Source: an uncultured Granulosicoccaceae bacterium
GTDB lineage: Bacteria > Pseudomonadota > Gammaproteobacteria > Granulosicoccales > Granulosicoccaceae
DNA length: 64,000 nt
Assembly (NCBI GenBank): GCA_938028465.1
Contig: CALJAA010000095.1
Span: 1-64,000 of the forward strand
Direction: 5' to 3'
The notes below the pieces were generated by a model. That model ran no database searches. It worked only from the letters and a program-made list of their open reading frames with translations, and was not told the origin of the DNA. The stretch's first letter is position 1. Each line of letters opens with the position of its first letter. The position numbers and the translations under genes were made by a program. Positions 34,900 to 45,542 of this stretch are shown piece after piece.

Positions 34900-35979
34900 T
34901 TATCCGGGTAGTGAATTAAATTCGAATTTAAAAGGCTGATTGTCATTTATGACAGTTAGGATGGCGCTGGTTAGCGGTACGTCATTTGGGTTTAGGTTGC
35001 CGTTCGCACATGCTGCTCTAAAGCCTGGTAACAATTGCTTGCCGGTGTCTACGCCTTCGACAGTAACGTTGTGCATATCCGATTGAAGGATTTCCGATAG
35101 CAGCCTGCCGGTACCAAGGTATTGGCCTAAGCGGCTATTTCTTCCGCCACCAACCGTTACGTGCAGATCGCCAAGCCCGGCAAGGTCAAAGGCAGGGTTG
35201 TGCTTCGGTAGCTCATTTGCGTTTTGTAAATCACCCGGCGACGTCACATCGCGCTTTATCCAATCACTTAATGTGGCAATTTCATGTACTGCTTGATTGA
35301 ACAATCCGGCTATCGGATTTTTTGCATAGCCATCATCTAATGTGTAGGCCGTCAACATCGCGCTGACACCGATGCACATGAAGTTCTTAAGCGCGGCACA
35401 GGCTTCCAAACCAGTGAATTCGGTATGAGTAGTGATGTGGTAGTACTCTGTTTTCAATAAATCACGCAACTGATTGGCTGCGGATAAATCTTCAGAGGCA
35501 AAACACACGCGAGTAGGGTAGCCCAATGCTAGCTCACGTGCGATGCACGGCCCGCCAATACCCACGATGGCACCTGCTGGGTTCGTAAGTTGTTTATCAA
35601 TAGTTTGTGCATAAGTACGCGGAGCACCTTGATCATGCGCAGCTGTTACAAGCCCTTTAGTGACTAGGGCAACGATTCTCGGTGCGGCTTTATGCCGTTG
35701 GATTATATTGAGCGCCCAGTCAACACCAGGGCTACTCACTCCCAATACAACAACATCGGCGTTGGCGAAAATTGCATCATTGATGTCGCTTGATTTAACT
35801 GCGACCACATCAACCGGCAATTTGAGCTGCAGCCCGGAATGCGTGTGATTGAGTTTCAAGCCATCAATAATGCTGTCATCGAGCGGAGAGCCCACCAGTG
35901 TTACCTCATTATTAGCAGCAGCAACGCTTGCTAAGGCACTGCCCATGACACCAGCACCCAGTATGATTATTTTTCCCAT
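34900..35979 (-). CDS. NAD(P)-dependent glycerol-3-phosphate dehydrogenase-like enzyme
   Basis: GpsA-like fold: Rossmann [18 protein letters not shown] at the start, [30 protein letters not shown], the catalytic-region segment [13 protein letters not shown], and [19 protein letters not shown] at the C-terminal substrate domain. Length (359 aa) is a little above GpsA. Being in a polyol operon, it is likely to oxidise a polyol phosphate rather than make phospholipid precursor. Confidence 0.8.
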   Translation of the reverse strand: MGKIIILGAGVMGSALASVAAANNEVTLVGSPLDDSIIDGLKLNHTHSGLQLKLPVDVVAVKSSDINDAIFANADVVVLGVSSPGVDWALNIIQRHKAAPRIVALVTKGLVTAAHDQGAPRTYAQTIDKQLTNPAGAIVGIGGPCIARELALGYPTRVCFASEDLSAANQLRDLLKTEYYHITTHTEFTGLEACAALKNFMCIGVSAMLTAYTLDDGYAKNPIAGLFNQAVHEIATLSDWIKRDVTSPGDLQNANELPKHNPAFDLAGLGDLHVTVGGGRNSRLGQYLGTGRLLSEILQSDMHNVTVEGVDTGKQLLPGFRAACANGNLNPNDVPLTSAILTVINDNQPFKFEFNSLPG

Positions 35980-36002
35980 AAAAATGCAGCCTTGGCTTGG
36001 TG

Positions 36003-37316
36003 TCAGATGGGCATGTCCTGAGTAAACGACCGCAAACCAACACTATCGTCAACAATGTCGAGCATGCTAAAACGATCTCGTATATAGCGAGCGCCAGTAA
36101 CGGCTTCTCGATAAAAATCGTTATCCAGCTTAAGCTCAGTTGCGGTGCGTTGACAGCCTGCGTCCCTCATGGCACTGCTCAGTTTTTCATAGGGCAACAT
36201 GACAGCTTGTAATCGCGATCGTATGTCTTCCCATTGCGAATCAAAGCGTTTGTTCAGTGCATCTGCCTTTGCGCTATCGAGGGCTTTCTTGCTTGTCTCT
36301 GCCATCATGGTATCGGCTAGGTTTGGGCCGAAGCGTTTAAGCATGTCATTTTTATCTAGCTGAGTTGGGCGCATGAGGGGAGGGGTTTCACTACACAAAA
36401 TCTGATTCTGTAAATTTGACATAGTGATGGTAGCAATACCCACTTGTTCTCCATGTGACGATCTGGGATGTTTATCCCCTGCAAACATATCGATATAATG
36501 CGAGATCATGTGCTCTGCCATACTACCGCTATGCGTAGTATTAAAAAATCGCGTACCCAATCCCATAATCGCTGAGATGCGTGTCAGCATACCCAGTGCT
36601 GCCAAATCACCTGAGAGCATATTGCTTGCGTTGTCTACCATGTCTTGCTCATCATAGGCTAGTAATGTGTAAGGCGTGTCTGTGTAAGGTGTATCGAATA
36701 AAATGTGCGACATTAACCAATCAACCTGCGCAGTGGTTCGGCAAATCACATCAGCGAAGGCTGCAGAGATCAACCGTTTTGGGCATTGCGCAATAATCGA
36801 TAAATCAAAAAAGGCACCTTGCGCGCCACGGCAACTGATCGATTTTTTGAATCCATCAAACGATACGGATGCGGTGCCGGTAGAGTAGGCGTTCATTGGG
36901 GAGGTGGCGAATACAGAATAATCGCGTTCATCGAGAAAGCTTGCGTACTTCACCGTGTCGTTAACGGTACCTGAGCCAACTGCAATACGTGCTTCGCAGT
37001 TTCGGGTGGCTTCACGAATATGTTTTACGCCATCTTCTGAACAGCTGGGTTTATCCCAAACGTATTCTTTTACGTTTTGTCCATCAGCTTTTAACGCTTT
37101 ATATATTCTGTGCCCTAGGGCATCGTTTGTGTAGGGATCAGATATAACCGTAATGGCTTTGCCTTTATGGTGTTTAGCAACTAACTCTGCCTCCAAGCCA
37201 TCTAAGCTCTCTTTAATAATGATGTCTTTAATACCAATATCGTATTGTTTACCGGTGCCGGGTTCTACCCAATCACCCGTAACCAAGTCACTCAGTATTC
37301 CAGAATGGTCAGTCAT
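36003..37316 (-). CDS. Iron-containing alcohol dehydrogenase, glycerol-1-phosphate dehydrogenase type
   Basis: Group III metal dehydrogenase of 437 aa. NAD-binding loop GSGTVNDTVKYASF near residue 120; metal-ligand segments TTHSGSMAEHMISHYIDMF and SSHGEQVG near residues 255-290. It resembles the sn-glycerol-1-phosphate dehydrogenase/AraM branch. In the operon it would oxidise or reduce a phosphorylated polyol. Substrate not determined by sequence. Confidence 0.8.
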   Translation of the reverse strand: MTDHSGILSDLVTGDWVEPGTGKQYDIGIKDIIIKESLDGLEAELVAKHHKGKAITVISDPYTNDALGHRIYKALKADGQNVKEYVWDKPSCSEDGVKHIREATRNCEARIAVGSGTVNDTVKYASFLDERDYSVFATSPMNAYSTGTASVSFDGFKKSISCRGAQGAFFDLSIIAQCPKRLISAAFADVICRTTAQVDWLMSHILFDTPYTDTPYTLLAYDEQDMVDNASNMLSGDLAALGMLTRISAIMGLGTRFFNTTHSGSMAEHMISHYIDMFAGDKHPRSSHGEQVGIATITMSNLQNQILCSETPPLMRPTQLDKNDMLKRFGPNLADTMMAETSKKALDSAKADALNKRFDSQWEDIRSRLQAVMLPYEKLSSAMRDAGCQRTATELKLDNDFYREAVTGARYIRDRFSMLDIVDDSVGLRSFTQDMPI

Positions 37317-37338
37317 TTGATTCCTTTAAATTAGTTTT

Positions 37339-38871
37339 CTAATTTGCCGCAAAGCTGACGAGATCACGGTTGATCTCCGCAGTCGCGCCATAGAGTTTTC
37401 GGTAGATCGATAAGAGTTCTCGGTAGCGGGCATAGTTGGTGGCATTCGGTTTATATTCAACCGTTGAACCCGACATGGCCGTCGCTGCGTCGGTAATACT
37501 GGGATACCAACCGGCCCCAAAAGCTGCGATCATCCCCGCACCTAGTGCTGATGCCTCAATAGTTTGACTAACCAAAACCGGCTTGCCTGATGCATCTGCT
37601 AGTAGTTGGCGCCAAAGCGCACTGTTAGCGCCACCTCCAATAGCTAAAAAGTGATCAATTTTATAGCCCAGTTCGGTTTCAGTATCTTCTGTGCTGATCA
37701 CTTGGTCGATAGTGATTGCTTCAAGTATTGCGCGATAGATGTGAGCCTCGGTGTGGCTGCCGCTTAAACCAATCATCACACCACGAGCAGAGGTATCCCA
37801 ATGTGGATCCATCACACCAGAAAAATAGGGTTGGATCATTAAACCATCGCAGCCAATGGGTAGCTTGCTGGCAGCTTCTTCCAGTGCATCAAACACCGAA
37901 GCGTCAGCTTTACCGCGAGCTACGAACTGATCGACAAACCAATTGAGTAGAAACGCACCAGAGCGCAAACAGTTTTCAAAGATATAGCCCTCGCCTTGTG
38001 CGGCAAGCTCAGTGCGCCAACTGGTGTTGTAGCGATACTCTGGCGACCAAACACCTGAAACAATTGCAGTACCGAGATTAATATAGGCACGATTAGGTGT
38101 GATGCAGGCTGTTCCTAAGCCAGCACACTGGCCATCACCGCCAGCTGCGTAGATCGGTAGGGATTCAGGCAGGCCGGTTTCTTTTGCGATGTTTGGCAAG
38201 ATGGTACCTAACAAAGCACCAGGTGCATGCAGTGTGGAGAGTCGAGATTCGTCAAGCTCTAGTGCTTCAAGCAGTGGTGCTGACCAAGTGTGCGACACCA
38301 TATCAATAATACCCATAGGGTCAGCGCTTATCCAGCCAGTTCGGAATTCACCGCCACAGAGTTTTTTCACCAAATACGATTGCACATCAACAAAGTGTTT
38401 TGTTTTTTCCCAAATGTCAGGCTCGTTTTCTCTCATCCACTGCAATCGGTATAAGCAGGGTGTAAGGTCTGGTGGCCGGCCGGTTATGCGATGTATCTCT
38501 TCAGCGCCATAGCGTTCGGAGAACGTCGCCACTTGCTCGCGGCTGCGTTCGTCTAACCAGACAATAGCGGGGTAGGTGGGTTCTCCATCGTCACCGATGA
38601 AACCGATAGTTTCACGTTGATTAGATATCGCTAAGCTTTTTATAGAGGCTGGGTTGATGCCGCTGGCTTTAAGCTGTTCAACGCATTCTTTAAGTGCAGT
38701 GATACAGGCGCTCCACCAATCGGCAGGGTCCTGTTCAAAACAATCAAGCCTAGGGTTGTGAAGTGGTATATCTGCTTTGCCCACCGCAATATCTTTGCCG
38801 GTCGCATTCCATGCAATCGCCTTTGTGCTTTGCGTGGAGCTATCCAGCCCAATGACGAGTTCGTCTTTCAT
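37339..38871 (-). CDS. FGGY-family sugar or polyol kinase
   Basis: FGGY kinase of 510 aa. N-terminal phosphate-binding LDSSTQSTKAIAWNATG, catalytic-region SNQRETIGFIGDDG, and C-terminal ATPase motif LAIGGGANSALWRQLLAD. Looks like xylulose/erythritol kinase subfamilies. It sits three bases from the SDR gene and 22 bases before the Fe-dehydrogenase gene, so the kinase reaction links the oxidation and isomerisation steps of the pathway. Confidence 0.85.
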   Translation of the reverse strand: MKDELVIGLDSSTQSTKAIAWNATGKDIAVGKADIPLHNPRLDCFEQDPADWWSACITALKECVEQLKASGINPASIKSLAISNQRETIGFIGDDGEPTYPAIVWLDERSREQVATFSERYGAEEIHRITGRPPDLTPCLYRLQWMRENEPDIWEKTKHFVDVQSYLVKKLCGGEFRTGWISADPMGIIDMVSHTWSAPLLEALELDESRLSTLHAPGALLGTILPNIAKETGLPESLPIYAAGGDGQCAGLGTACITPNRAYINLGTAIVSGVWSPEYRYNTSWRTELAAQGEGYIFENCLRSGAFLLNWFVDQFVARGKADASVFDALEEAASKLPIGCDGLMIQPYFSGVMDPHWDTSARGVMIGLSGSHTEAHIYRAILEAITIDQVISTEDTETELGYKIDHFLAIGGGANSALWRQLLADASGKPVLVSQTIEASALGAGMIAAFGAGWYPSITDAATAMSGSTVEYKPNATNYARYRELLSIYRKLYGATAEINRDLVSFAAN

Positions 38872-38874
38872 CGA

Positions 38875-39597
38875 TTAGAACTCCTGTCGTGTTGGAGTGA
38901 CAACCATTTCTTGGATGAGCACGTTTTGAGGCATTTGATAGGCGAACAAAATCATATCGGCAACATGGCTAGCTGAGATACCACCGCCGATATGCACCTT
39001 GTTTTCTTTATAGGCTTTTAAGGTGTTTGGGTCGGTCACGTGATCCAGCACTTCCGTTTCAATAACGCCTGGGGATATAACAATGACCCGTACATTGTGA
39101 GGTGCTAAATAGGCTCTAATACTTTCCGATACGGCGTGCACGAAAAACTTGCTGCCGCAGTACACTGTATGGTCAGGGTAAATTTTGCGACCAGCGATGC
39201 TGCTCATATTAACGATCGTGCCAGTCTTACGTTCTTTCATACTGTTGATAAAAGGGTGTAAGGCATTCATCACACCTTTTATATTGATATCTACCGTCTC
39301 ATCCCATTCGAGAGGGTCTTGCTTACCGATATCCGCAAGCCTTGCTATACCGGCATTATTGAACAGGCAATCCACAGGGCCGTAGGTGTCTTCTGCAAGT
39401 GCCACAGCTTTTGCAATCGCCTCCCTATCACGCACATCCACTTGTTGGCAAAGGCTGTTAGGTAATTGCAATGCTTCCATTCGATCAAGCCTTCTCGCCA
39501 TTAATAGCAGAGGATGGCCTGCGCTCGAGAAAGCACGGGCTGTCGCCTCACCAATACCCGAGCTAGCACCGGTTATCGCGATTAATGGTTTAGTCAT
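38875..39597 (-). CDS. Short-chain dehydrogenase/reductase
   Basis: Classical SDR of 240 aa with cofactor motif TGASSGIGEA, NNAG, and the catalytic YCGSKFF (Tyr-X3-Lys). Three bases separate it from the kinase gene. Together with the zinc alcohol dehydrogenase before it, this gives the operon two polyol-oxidising enzymes, perhaps for stereoisomers of one substrate class. Confidence 0.88.
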   Translation of the reverse strand: MTKPLIAITGASSGIGEATARAFSSAGHPLLLMARRLDRMEALQLPNSLCQQVDVRDREAIAKAVALAEDTYGPVDCLFNNAGIARLADIGKQDPLEWDETVDINIKGVMNALHPFINSMKERKTGTIVNMSSIAGRKIYPDHTVYCGSKFFVHAVSESIRAYLAPHNVRVIVISPGVIETEVLDHVTDPNTLKAYKENKVHIGGGISASHVADMILFAYQMPQNVLIQEMVVTPTRQEF

Positions 39598-39613
39598 TTG
39601 TTGCTCCTTTTAA

Positions 39614-40657
39614 TCAATGCTTCATAGTTTGGTTAGGCAGTATCATGCTTTTAATTAAACCGGGTGCACCCTCTACTTGAAGTTTGAAGGCGTCTGCCGA
39701 ATTTTCTACTGAGAATCGATGTGTAATGAGTGTGTCTACATCGATGTGTGATTGCGCAACCAGCGCTATGGCTCGATCATAGACGTCGCCCATACGCCGC
39801 GAAAAGCGTACGTCCAGCCCTCGTCTGCGTATTTGTGCTGCAGAGAAGGGGGTGTAAGTATCGCCATCAGGAATGCCAACCATCACAACACGACCTCCGA
39901 TAGCGGCAGCCTGTACTGCGTCCTGCATACCGTCTGGAGAATTGGTAGCCTCTATAACGAGATCACAGCCACGACAATCTGTTGATTTGTTTATTGCAGT
40001 GATAGAAGTGTCAGCGGTATCAGCACCAAGTTGCAGTGCTTTGGTTGCACGATGAGCTTGAGGGTCGATTGCAATGATTTTATGACAGCCGGATTTAACC
40101 AAAAGCTGAATGATGCCGAGCCCAATACCACCACATCCTAGTACAGCAATTGTTTCCATAAGCTTAGGTTTAGCCAAGTCGATTGCGTGAATGCACACAC
40201 CTAGTGGCTCAAGCATGGCGGCTTGTTCCGCTGTCATGTCTGGAGGTAGTTTAATCAGTGATTTTCTAGGTACTGACAGCGCGCCAGTCATAGCGCCGTT
40301 AAAGGGTGGTGCGCCTATAAATTCGACAGAAGGGCAAAGATTGTGATGGCCGCGCCGGCACCACTCGCAGGTATGACAAGGCGCTGCGGGATCGACCGCT
40401 ACCAACTCACCTTGTTGAATGTCTTGTTCGGGGATGTCTTGCGTAACATGGGCTGCAAACTCATGCCCTGGGATAAAAGGCGAATCAATGGTTGCGCCAC
40501 CAATTCTGCCATCTTTGTAGTAATGCAAATCGCTACCGCAAACACCTACAGCAGCTACATTAACCAACACCTCACCTGATTTTGGACTGCTAGGTATAAA
40601 ATCGTGAATTCTAATATCGCCAGCGCCATGGATAAATAGGGCTTTGCTGTTGGTCAA
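39614..40657 (-). CDS. Zinc-dependent polyol dehydrogenase (MDR family)
   Basis: Medium-chain dehydrogenase of 347 aa. Catalytic-zinc Cys in VCGSDLHYYKDGRIG and GHEFAAHV; structural zinc CHTCEWCRRGHHNLC; NAD motif VLGCGGIGLGI. Close in style to sorbitol/xylitol dehydrogenases and L-threonine dehydrogenase. First catabolic gene after the transporter block. Confidence 0.88.
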   Translation of the reverse strand: MTNSKALFIHGAGDIRIHDFIPSSPKSGEVLVNVAAVGVCGSDLHYYKDGRIGGATIDSPFIPGHEFAAHVTQDIPEQDIQQGELVAVDPAAPCHTCEWCRRGHHNLCPSVEFIGAPPFNGAMTGALSVPRKSLIKLPPDMTAEQAAMLEPLGVCIHAIDLAKPKLMETIAVLGCGGIGLGIIQLLVKSGCHKIIAIDPQAHRATKALQLGADTADTSITAINKSTDCRGCDLVIEATNSPDGMQDAVQAAAIGGRVVMVGIPDGDTYTPFSAAQIRRRGLDVRFSRRMGDVYDRAIALVAQSHIDVDTLITHRFSVENSADAFKLQVEGAPGLIKSMILPNQTMKH

Positions 40658-40740
40658 TGTTTCTCTCCTAGATGGCCAGTGTAAAAGGTGGGCAGTTGAT
40701 TCATAACTTGCTTGTTATTTGGCGTTAAGCACCTTGCGAG

Positions 40741-41826
40741 CTAGATTGCGTTTTTGGTTTCTCCATCAAATAGATGCACGTGAGATACATCGGGTTGTAA
40801 ATGTATTTCATCACCGGGTTTCATTTCAATACGTTCGCGGGTGATGGCGCAAAGGTTTTCGTCTGCCAACGTTAAATACACATGTGTTTCTGGGCCGGTT
40901 GGCTCGACTACCTTGATGATTCCGGTCAGCGAAGAGCTGGCGTTTATATCGTGCGCGGCCTTAGATATTTTAAAATGCTCAGGGCGTACACCGTAATAGA
41001 GAGCTTGCCCAACCTGTAAGTCACGATCGTCGGGTAGTGGTAAACGTAGCTTGTCTAAAGCAGCGTAACGAGTGCCGTTTTCCTCAGTCACCTGACACTT
41101 AATAATATTCATTGTGGGTGACCCAATAAATTGGGCGACAAACAGATTGTTAGGCTTATCGTAGATTTTCATTGGCGTACCACTTTGTTCGATAATGCCA
41201 TCACGCATAACAACCACTTCATCAGCCATTGTCATCGCTTCGATCTGATCATGCGTTACGTACACCGTTGTTGTCTTAAGCCGTTGATGCAAGTCTTTTA
41301 TTTCTGTACGCATCTGTACGCGTAACTTTGCATCAAGGTTTGATAGCGGTTCGTCAAACAAAAAAACTTCGGGGTCTCGCACTATGGCACGCCCCATGGC
41401 CACTCGTTGTCGCTGCCCACCGGATAGCTCTTTGGGGAGGCGGTCAAGATAATCGTCGAGGCCCAGTATTGAGGATGCCCAATTGACCTTTTCATCCATT
41501 GTCTTTTTGTCGGTCTTGTTAAGGCGCATTGAAAAAGCCATGTTTTTTCTAACGCTCATGTGGGCATACAAGGCGTAGTTTTGAAATACCATGGCGATAT
41601 TGCGATCTTTTGCATGCACGTCGTTTACGCGCTTATCGTCAAAATAAATGTCACCACCGGTGACTGATTCAAGGCCAGCGATCATCCGAAGCAATGTAGA
41701 TTTTCCACAGCCTGATGGCCCAAGTAGTACGACGAACTTGCCTTCTTCTACATCTAGGTCGAGTTGGTGCAATACTTTAATAGCACCATAAGCTTTTTCC
41801 AAATTCGATATTTTTACTGAAGCCAT
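40741..41826 (-). CDS. Sugar/polyol ABC transporter ATP-binding protein (UgpC/MalK type)
   Basis: CUT1-type ATPase of 361 aa with Walker A GPSGCGKST, signature LSGGQRQR, Walker B FLFDEPLSNLD and a C-terminal TOBE-like regulatory domain (about 240-361; YYGVRPEHFKIS). Energises the two permeases encoded upstream. Separated from the binding-protein gene by 83 bases that hold a perfect stem-loop. Confidence 0.92.
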   Translation of the reverse strand: MASVKISNLEKAYGAIKVLHQLDLDVEEGKFVVLLGPSGCGKSTLLRMIAGLESVTGGDIYFDDKRVNDVHAKDRNIAMVFQNYALYAHMSVRKNMAFSMRLNKTDKKTMDEKVNWASSILGLDDYLDRLPKELSGGQRQRVAMGRAIVRDPEVFLFDEPLSNLDAKLRVQMRTEIKDLHQRLKTTTVYVTHDQIEAMTMADEVVVMRDGIIEQSGTPMKIYDKPNNLFVAQFIGSPTMNIIKCQVTEENGTRYAALDKLRLPLPDDRDLQVGQALYYGVRPEHFKISKAAHDINASSSLTGIIKVVEPTGPETHVYLTLADENLCAITRERIEMKPGDEIHLQPDVSHVHLFDGETKNAI

Positions 41827-41865
41827 AGAGATTAAGTTACGGGTGAGTGTTGATATGAGCGGTAG

Positions 41866-41899
41866 ACGTCACTCTGCTCATCACAGAGCAGAGTGACGT
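41866..41899 (-). promoter_or_regulatory. Stem-loop after the polyol binding-protein gene
   Basis: Perfect 14-base stem (ACGTCACTCTGCTC and its complement) with a six-base loop, 10 bases after the binding-protein stop on the minus strand. No T-run follows. Same position relative to the gene as the gltI and phnD hairpins. Confidence 0.8.
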
Positions 41900-41909
41900 A
41901 GTTTCGTAG

Positions 41910-43436
41910 CTAGCCCAATTCGGCTTCGTCTACGACAGCGTCAACCAGTTTGGCAACTTGATCCATACACTTCTTAGCACTACCACCATAATCTTGGCCG
42001 GTTAGCAGTTTGCCAAGCTCAGTCGGGATCTCATTGTTCGCTACACCTGCCCAAATGGGAAGATCAGGCTCAGAAGCCATCACGTTGTCGATGGTCCATT
42101 TGACAGTATCTAGGTGACGCGTTGTGCCGCTACCGACAAGCCCTTTGCGCTCTACTATGCGTGGATCCTCATAGGAAGAATTTCTCATAGGTGCGAATCC
42201 ACCAGCTAGAGTGCAACGAGTCATGATGTCTTTAGAGCATGCCCACTGGAGGAATAGCCATGCTGCATCGACATTTTTAGAGTAGCGTGAAAGGGCAATA
42301 CTCGAGCCGCCCTGATGGCCCCAACCTGGAATTTCACCAAAACCTACGTCGTCACGAGATCGTAGCGTTGCACTACCCTGAAGCGGCTTCGCCATTTCCC
42401 ATAAGCCTTTAACTTCTGAGTCATCTGCATTCCATCCAGGGAAAAATTCAGCCCAGCTTTGGCAAAGCGCAATCTGGCCTGACGCACCCATTTGCCATTG
42501 ACCATCCCATGTAGACGTAACTGATGCAGCAGGTGAATTGGCCAACATCTTTTGATACCACTCAAGGCCTTCGATAGCCGCTTCGTCATTGCCCGAGAAG
42601 TTTTTATCAGCGCCAAAAATTGAGCCGCCGTGTCCCCAGACTGCTTGAGTCCAATCGCATTCAAGTGAATAGTGGCCAGACTTAGCCTGGCAACCAGTAC
42701 CGTAGATATTGTTCTCTTTCTCAGCCTTAGTGATGAATTCAACCGCGGCAGTGAAGTCTTCGTAAGTTTTAGGAATCTCGATACCGTGTTTTTCTAATAT
42801 ATCTTTGCGATACATCAAAGTGAATATCGGAATATCGAACGGCAGCCCAATCCATTTTCCTTCGTATTCAGAGATCCCTTCAACCAGCGGTTTGGAGAAA
42901 TCATCAAAGTCGAAGTCAGGCATCGCCAGATCGGGCTTTGCCTTGTAGTACTCAACAGGATCAATGCAGTCTTGCGCGAACGTAGACGTCCAAGCCTGAT
43001 CAAGGTAGTAGAGATCGTAGGTGCCAAGCTCGCCTTGTACATCTTGTGTCGCTTTGGCTAGTACTTGCTCTAGCGGCACGATCTCAATCTCAACATTAAT
43101 ACCAGTAAGCTCAGTAAACTCACTCTTGAGCTCGTTTAACACATTAGTGGGCGGTGTTGCCTCTGATGTGTATCTGATGGTTGTTCCAGCGAAAGGTTTG
43201 CCAGCTTCACGCAGAAAGTTCGCCACGTCTTCCGGCGTGTTGCTTTCTGCTGCGTGGGCCATGTTGCCGAAAAAAGGCCGAGCGCCACTACCTAACATGC
43301 CTGCAGAGTAGGCTGAAATACCGACCCCCGCCACACCCATCTTTTTAAGAAAATCACGCTTAGTGATTTTGCGTGAAGTGAATGCATTTGCAGAATCAAT
43401 GATGAAATTCTGTTTATTAAACCGTTTAAAGCTCAT
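41910..43436 (-). CDS. Polyol/sugar ABC transporter substrate-binding protein
   Basis: Binding protein of 508 aa, longer than most CUT1 partners. The N terminus is a Tat-like signal: KITKRDFLKKMG followed by a short hydrophobic stretch and AHA, although the arginine pair is KR. Family segments include RYTSEATPPTNVLNEL and LYYLDQAWTSTFAQD. Strong AGGAGAGG upstream. Its product determines the operon's substrate, which I expect to be a polyol. Confidence 0.88.
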   Translation of the reverse strand: MSFKRFNKQNFIIDSANAFTSRKITKRDFLKKMGVAGVGISAYSAGMLGSGARPFFGNMAHAAESNTPEDVANFLREAGKPFAGTTIRYTSEATPPTNVLNELKSEFTELTGINVEIEIVPLEQVLAKATQDVQGELGTYDLYYLDQAWTSTFAQDCIDPVEYYKAKPDLAMPDFDFDDFSKPLVEGISEYEGKWIGLPFDIPIFTLMYRKDILEKHGIEIPKTYEDFTAAVEFITKAEKENNIYGTGCQAKSGHYSLECDWTQAVWGHGGSIFGADKNFSGNDEAAIEGLEWYQKMLANSPAASVTSTWDGQWQMGASGQIALCQSWAEFFPGWNADDSEVKGLWEMAKPLQGSATLRSRDDVGFGEIPGWGHQGGSSIALSRYSKNVDAAWLFLQWACSKDIMTRCTLAGGFAPMRNSSYEDPRIVERKGLVGSGTTRHLDTVKWTIDNVMASEPDLPIWAGVANNEIPTELGKLLTGQDYGGSAKKCMDQVAKLVDAVVDEAELG

Positions 43437-43472
43437 TAACCTCTCCTTTCATAGTGTCGATGCTCAATTGCA

Positions 43473-44363
43473 TCAGTCTTTTATTGCGCCCATGGTCAAG
43501 CCTCGTACCAAATGTTTCTGCACGAGAAGAATGAATATGAACCCAGGTATGATTGCTGCGGTTCCGAGTGCGGAGATGTATCCCCATTCAGAACCGGTAG
43601 ATGTGACAAACGTAGTTATCTTGACCGGTATGGTTCTAATCGAATTAGTTAAGAACAACGATAATAGAAATTCGGTCCACGAAAATATAAAGCACAACAC
43701 GGCTGTTGCCGCAACGCCACCTTTGACCATTGGCAGTACGACCATATAAAAGCACTGAAACCGAGTTGCACCATCGATCATGGCGGCTTGGTCGACTTCC
43801 TTTGGCACATCATCAAAAAATGATTTCAGTATGAGCAGTGCTATCGGAATGTTGATTAGGGTGTGCGCGATAATGATTCCAAAGTGCGTGTCTCTTAAAC
43901 CCAGATCTCTGAATATAAAAACCAATGGGATAATGATGGCTATGGGCGGCAAAAAGCGTTGGGATAGTATCCAATGCATATAGCCTTGCGAGCCACGAAA
44001 ATTCAGCCGAGACAGTGCGTAGGCGGCCAACAGTGAAATCGTGGTGGCCAGTATGGTGGAGCAAACAGCGATGATGAGCGATGATGCTATGGCGCCGCGA
44101 CCATCATATGCACCTTCACCGCTAGTGCCCATCAAAATGCTAGAGCTTGAATTGGTATCTGACTTTCGGCCACCAAGAATGGTGACTCGGTAGTTATCAA
44201 AGGTGGGTTTAAAATCGAAAACCACTACGCGATCTTTGTTGAATACCGCGGATACAGGCTTTATCGATGTCAGGGCGAACCAAGCTATCGGGAATACGAA
44301 TACTGCGACGATTGCTATCGCGATAAAGTACCTTGCACCATTTTTTATAGCTTCGCTATTCAT
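43473..44363 (-). CDS. Polyol/sugar ABC transporter permease (MalG type)
   Basis: CUT1 permease of 296 aa with several membrane helices and the coupling loop EVDQAAMIDGATRFQCFYMVVLPM. The start overlaps the previous permease stop by one base. Forms a heterodimer with the permease upstream. Confidence 0.9.
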   Translation of the reverse strand: MNSEAIKNGARYFIAIAIVAVFVFPIAWFALTSIKPVSAVFNKDRVVVFDFKPTFDNYRVTILGGRKSDTNSSSSILMGTSGEGAYDGRGAIASSLIIAVCSTILATTISLLAAYALSRLNFRGSQGYMHWILSQRFLPPIAIIIPLVFIFRDLGLRDTHFGIIIAHTLINIPIALLILKSFFDDVPKEVDQAAMIDGATRFQCFYMVVLPMVKGGVAATAVLCFIFSWTEFLLSLFLTNSIRTIPVKITTFVTSTGSEWGYISALGTAAIIPGFIFILLVQKHLVRGLTMGAIKD

Positions 44364-45253
44364 CAGAATCGGACCTTAAAGATTTTAATAAACAGAGTTG
44401 CTGTCAGCAGAACCAGTATCAAAGTACCGAGAGCCACTGTGGATGCATACGGAAAATTAGCGCTCTTGAAGTACACCGTGCCAGCGTAGGCAGTAAGAGT
44501 TTCAGTTGCGGTGCCAGGGCCACTGTCAGTCATGACTTTCACGTAGTCGAAGATTCTGAATAGATCGATACCGCGTATCAATACTGCTAGGGCAATAATT
44601 TTTGACATCATCGGTAGGGTTAAATGGATAAACGATTGAATGGCGGTTGCACCATCGATCGATGCTGCTTCAAACGGCTCCTTAGGTAAAGCGCGTAACC
44701 CCGCTAACATAATGAGTACCATAAACGGCGTCCATTGCCAGGTGTCTGCAACAATAACCCCCCACAGGGCTGTGGATCCGGTGCCTAGGATCGGTGCGCT
44801 CGGTGACAGCAAGTTGAGCGAGTACAAAGCGTTGCTGATAACTCCGAAGGAGCTGTCGTACATCAGCAAAAACATCATGCCAGTTACCGCAGGTGGTACG
44901 ACAAGCGGAAGAGTCATTAACGCCCTGAGCACGCCAAAGCCTTTTTTATCACTATCAAGTAATAAGGCAATAGCCAGCCCCAAAATTAGCTGGAGTGCTA
45001 AAGCAACAAACGCATAGGTAAATGTAATTTGTATGGCATCCCATACGCGATCATCTGCAAAAAGTTTTTCCCAATTGTATGAAGGTAAAAACGTTTCTTT
45101 ACGCGTTGCGGGGTTTCTTTTGTAAAACGACAACCACAAAGAGTAGAGAATCGGATAAAGGCCAAATACCAAAAGCAGGGAGGTGACTGGAAACAACCAA
45201 GGCAGGGGATGCTCGGAGGTTAGCCATCGTGGTAAAAGAGCACGCTTACTCAT
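44363..45253 (-). CDS. Polyol/sugar ABC transporter permease (MalF type)
   Basis: CUT1 permease of 296 aa with about six helices and coupling loop EPFEAASIDGATAIQSFIHLTLPM. First gene of the ten-gene operon that runs to rpiB. The 289 bases upstream, up to the divergent SorC gene, hold the operon promoter and presumably the regulator's operator. Confidence 0.9.
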   Translation of the reverse strand: MSKRALLPRWLTSEHPLPWLFPVTSLLLVFGLYPILYSLWLSFYKRNPATRKETFLPSYNWEKLFADDRVWDAIQITFTYAFVALALQLILGLAIALLLDSDKKGFGVLRALMTLPLVVPPAVTGMMFLLMYDSSFGVISNALYSLNLLSPSAPILGTGSTALWGVIVADTWQWTPFMVLIMLAGLRALPKEPFEAASIDGATAIQSFIHLTLPMMSKIIALAVLIRGIDLFRIFDYVKVMTDSGPGTATETLTAYAGTVYFKSANFPYASTVALGTLILVLLTATLFIKIFKVRF

Positions 45254-45542
45254 CGATGCGCCCAGCGTTGCAAGTGGGCGGAGTCAAGCGGTGGTCGTGG
45301 TGCGATCATTCTCATGCGATTTTTCTGTTGTTGAACTTTTAATTTTTCAGTGGTGCTAGTGGTGCCTTATCGTGTTCGTTGATCTTGTCCGTCATATTTC
45401 TTCGTTTAAACAGGGCTTGGAAAAGTAAGCTCTATTGCAACGTATTGTGCTGTGGCCAAAGTGCAGCCTTGACACATACTCGCGTATCATGAAATTATTA
45501 TCAAGCCCTGCTATTAATATCATTTCCGAGATCGAACAACAT

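Noticed and set aside
45469-45500. Sigma-70 promoter TTGACA before the SorC gene
   Set aside because: The -35 is good, but the -10 at 17 bases (AAATTA) is poor. Could be real; not claimed as a feature.
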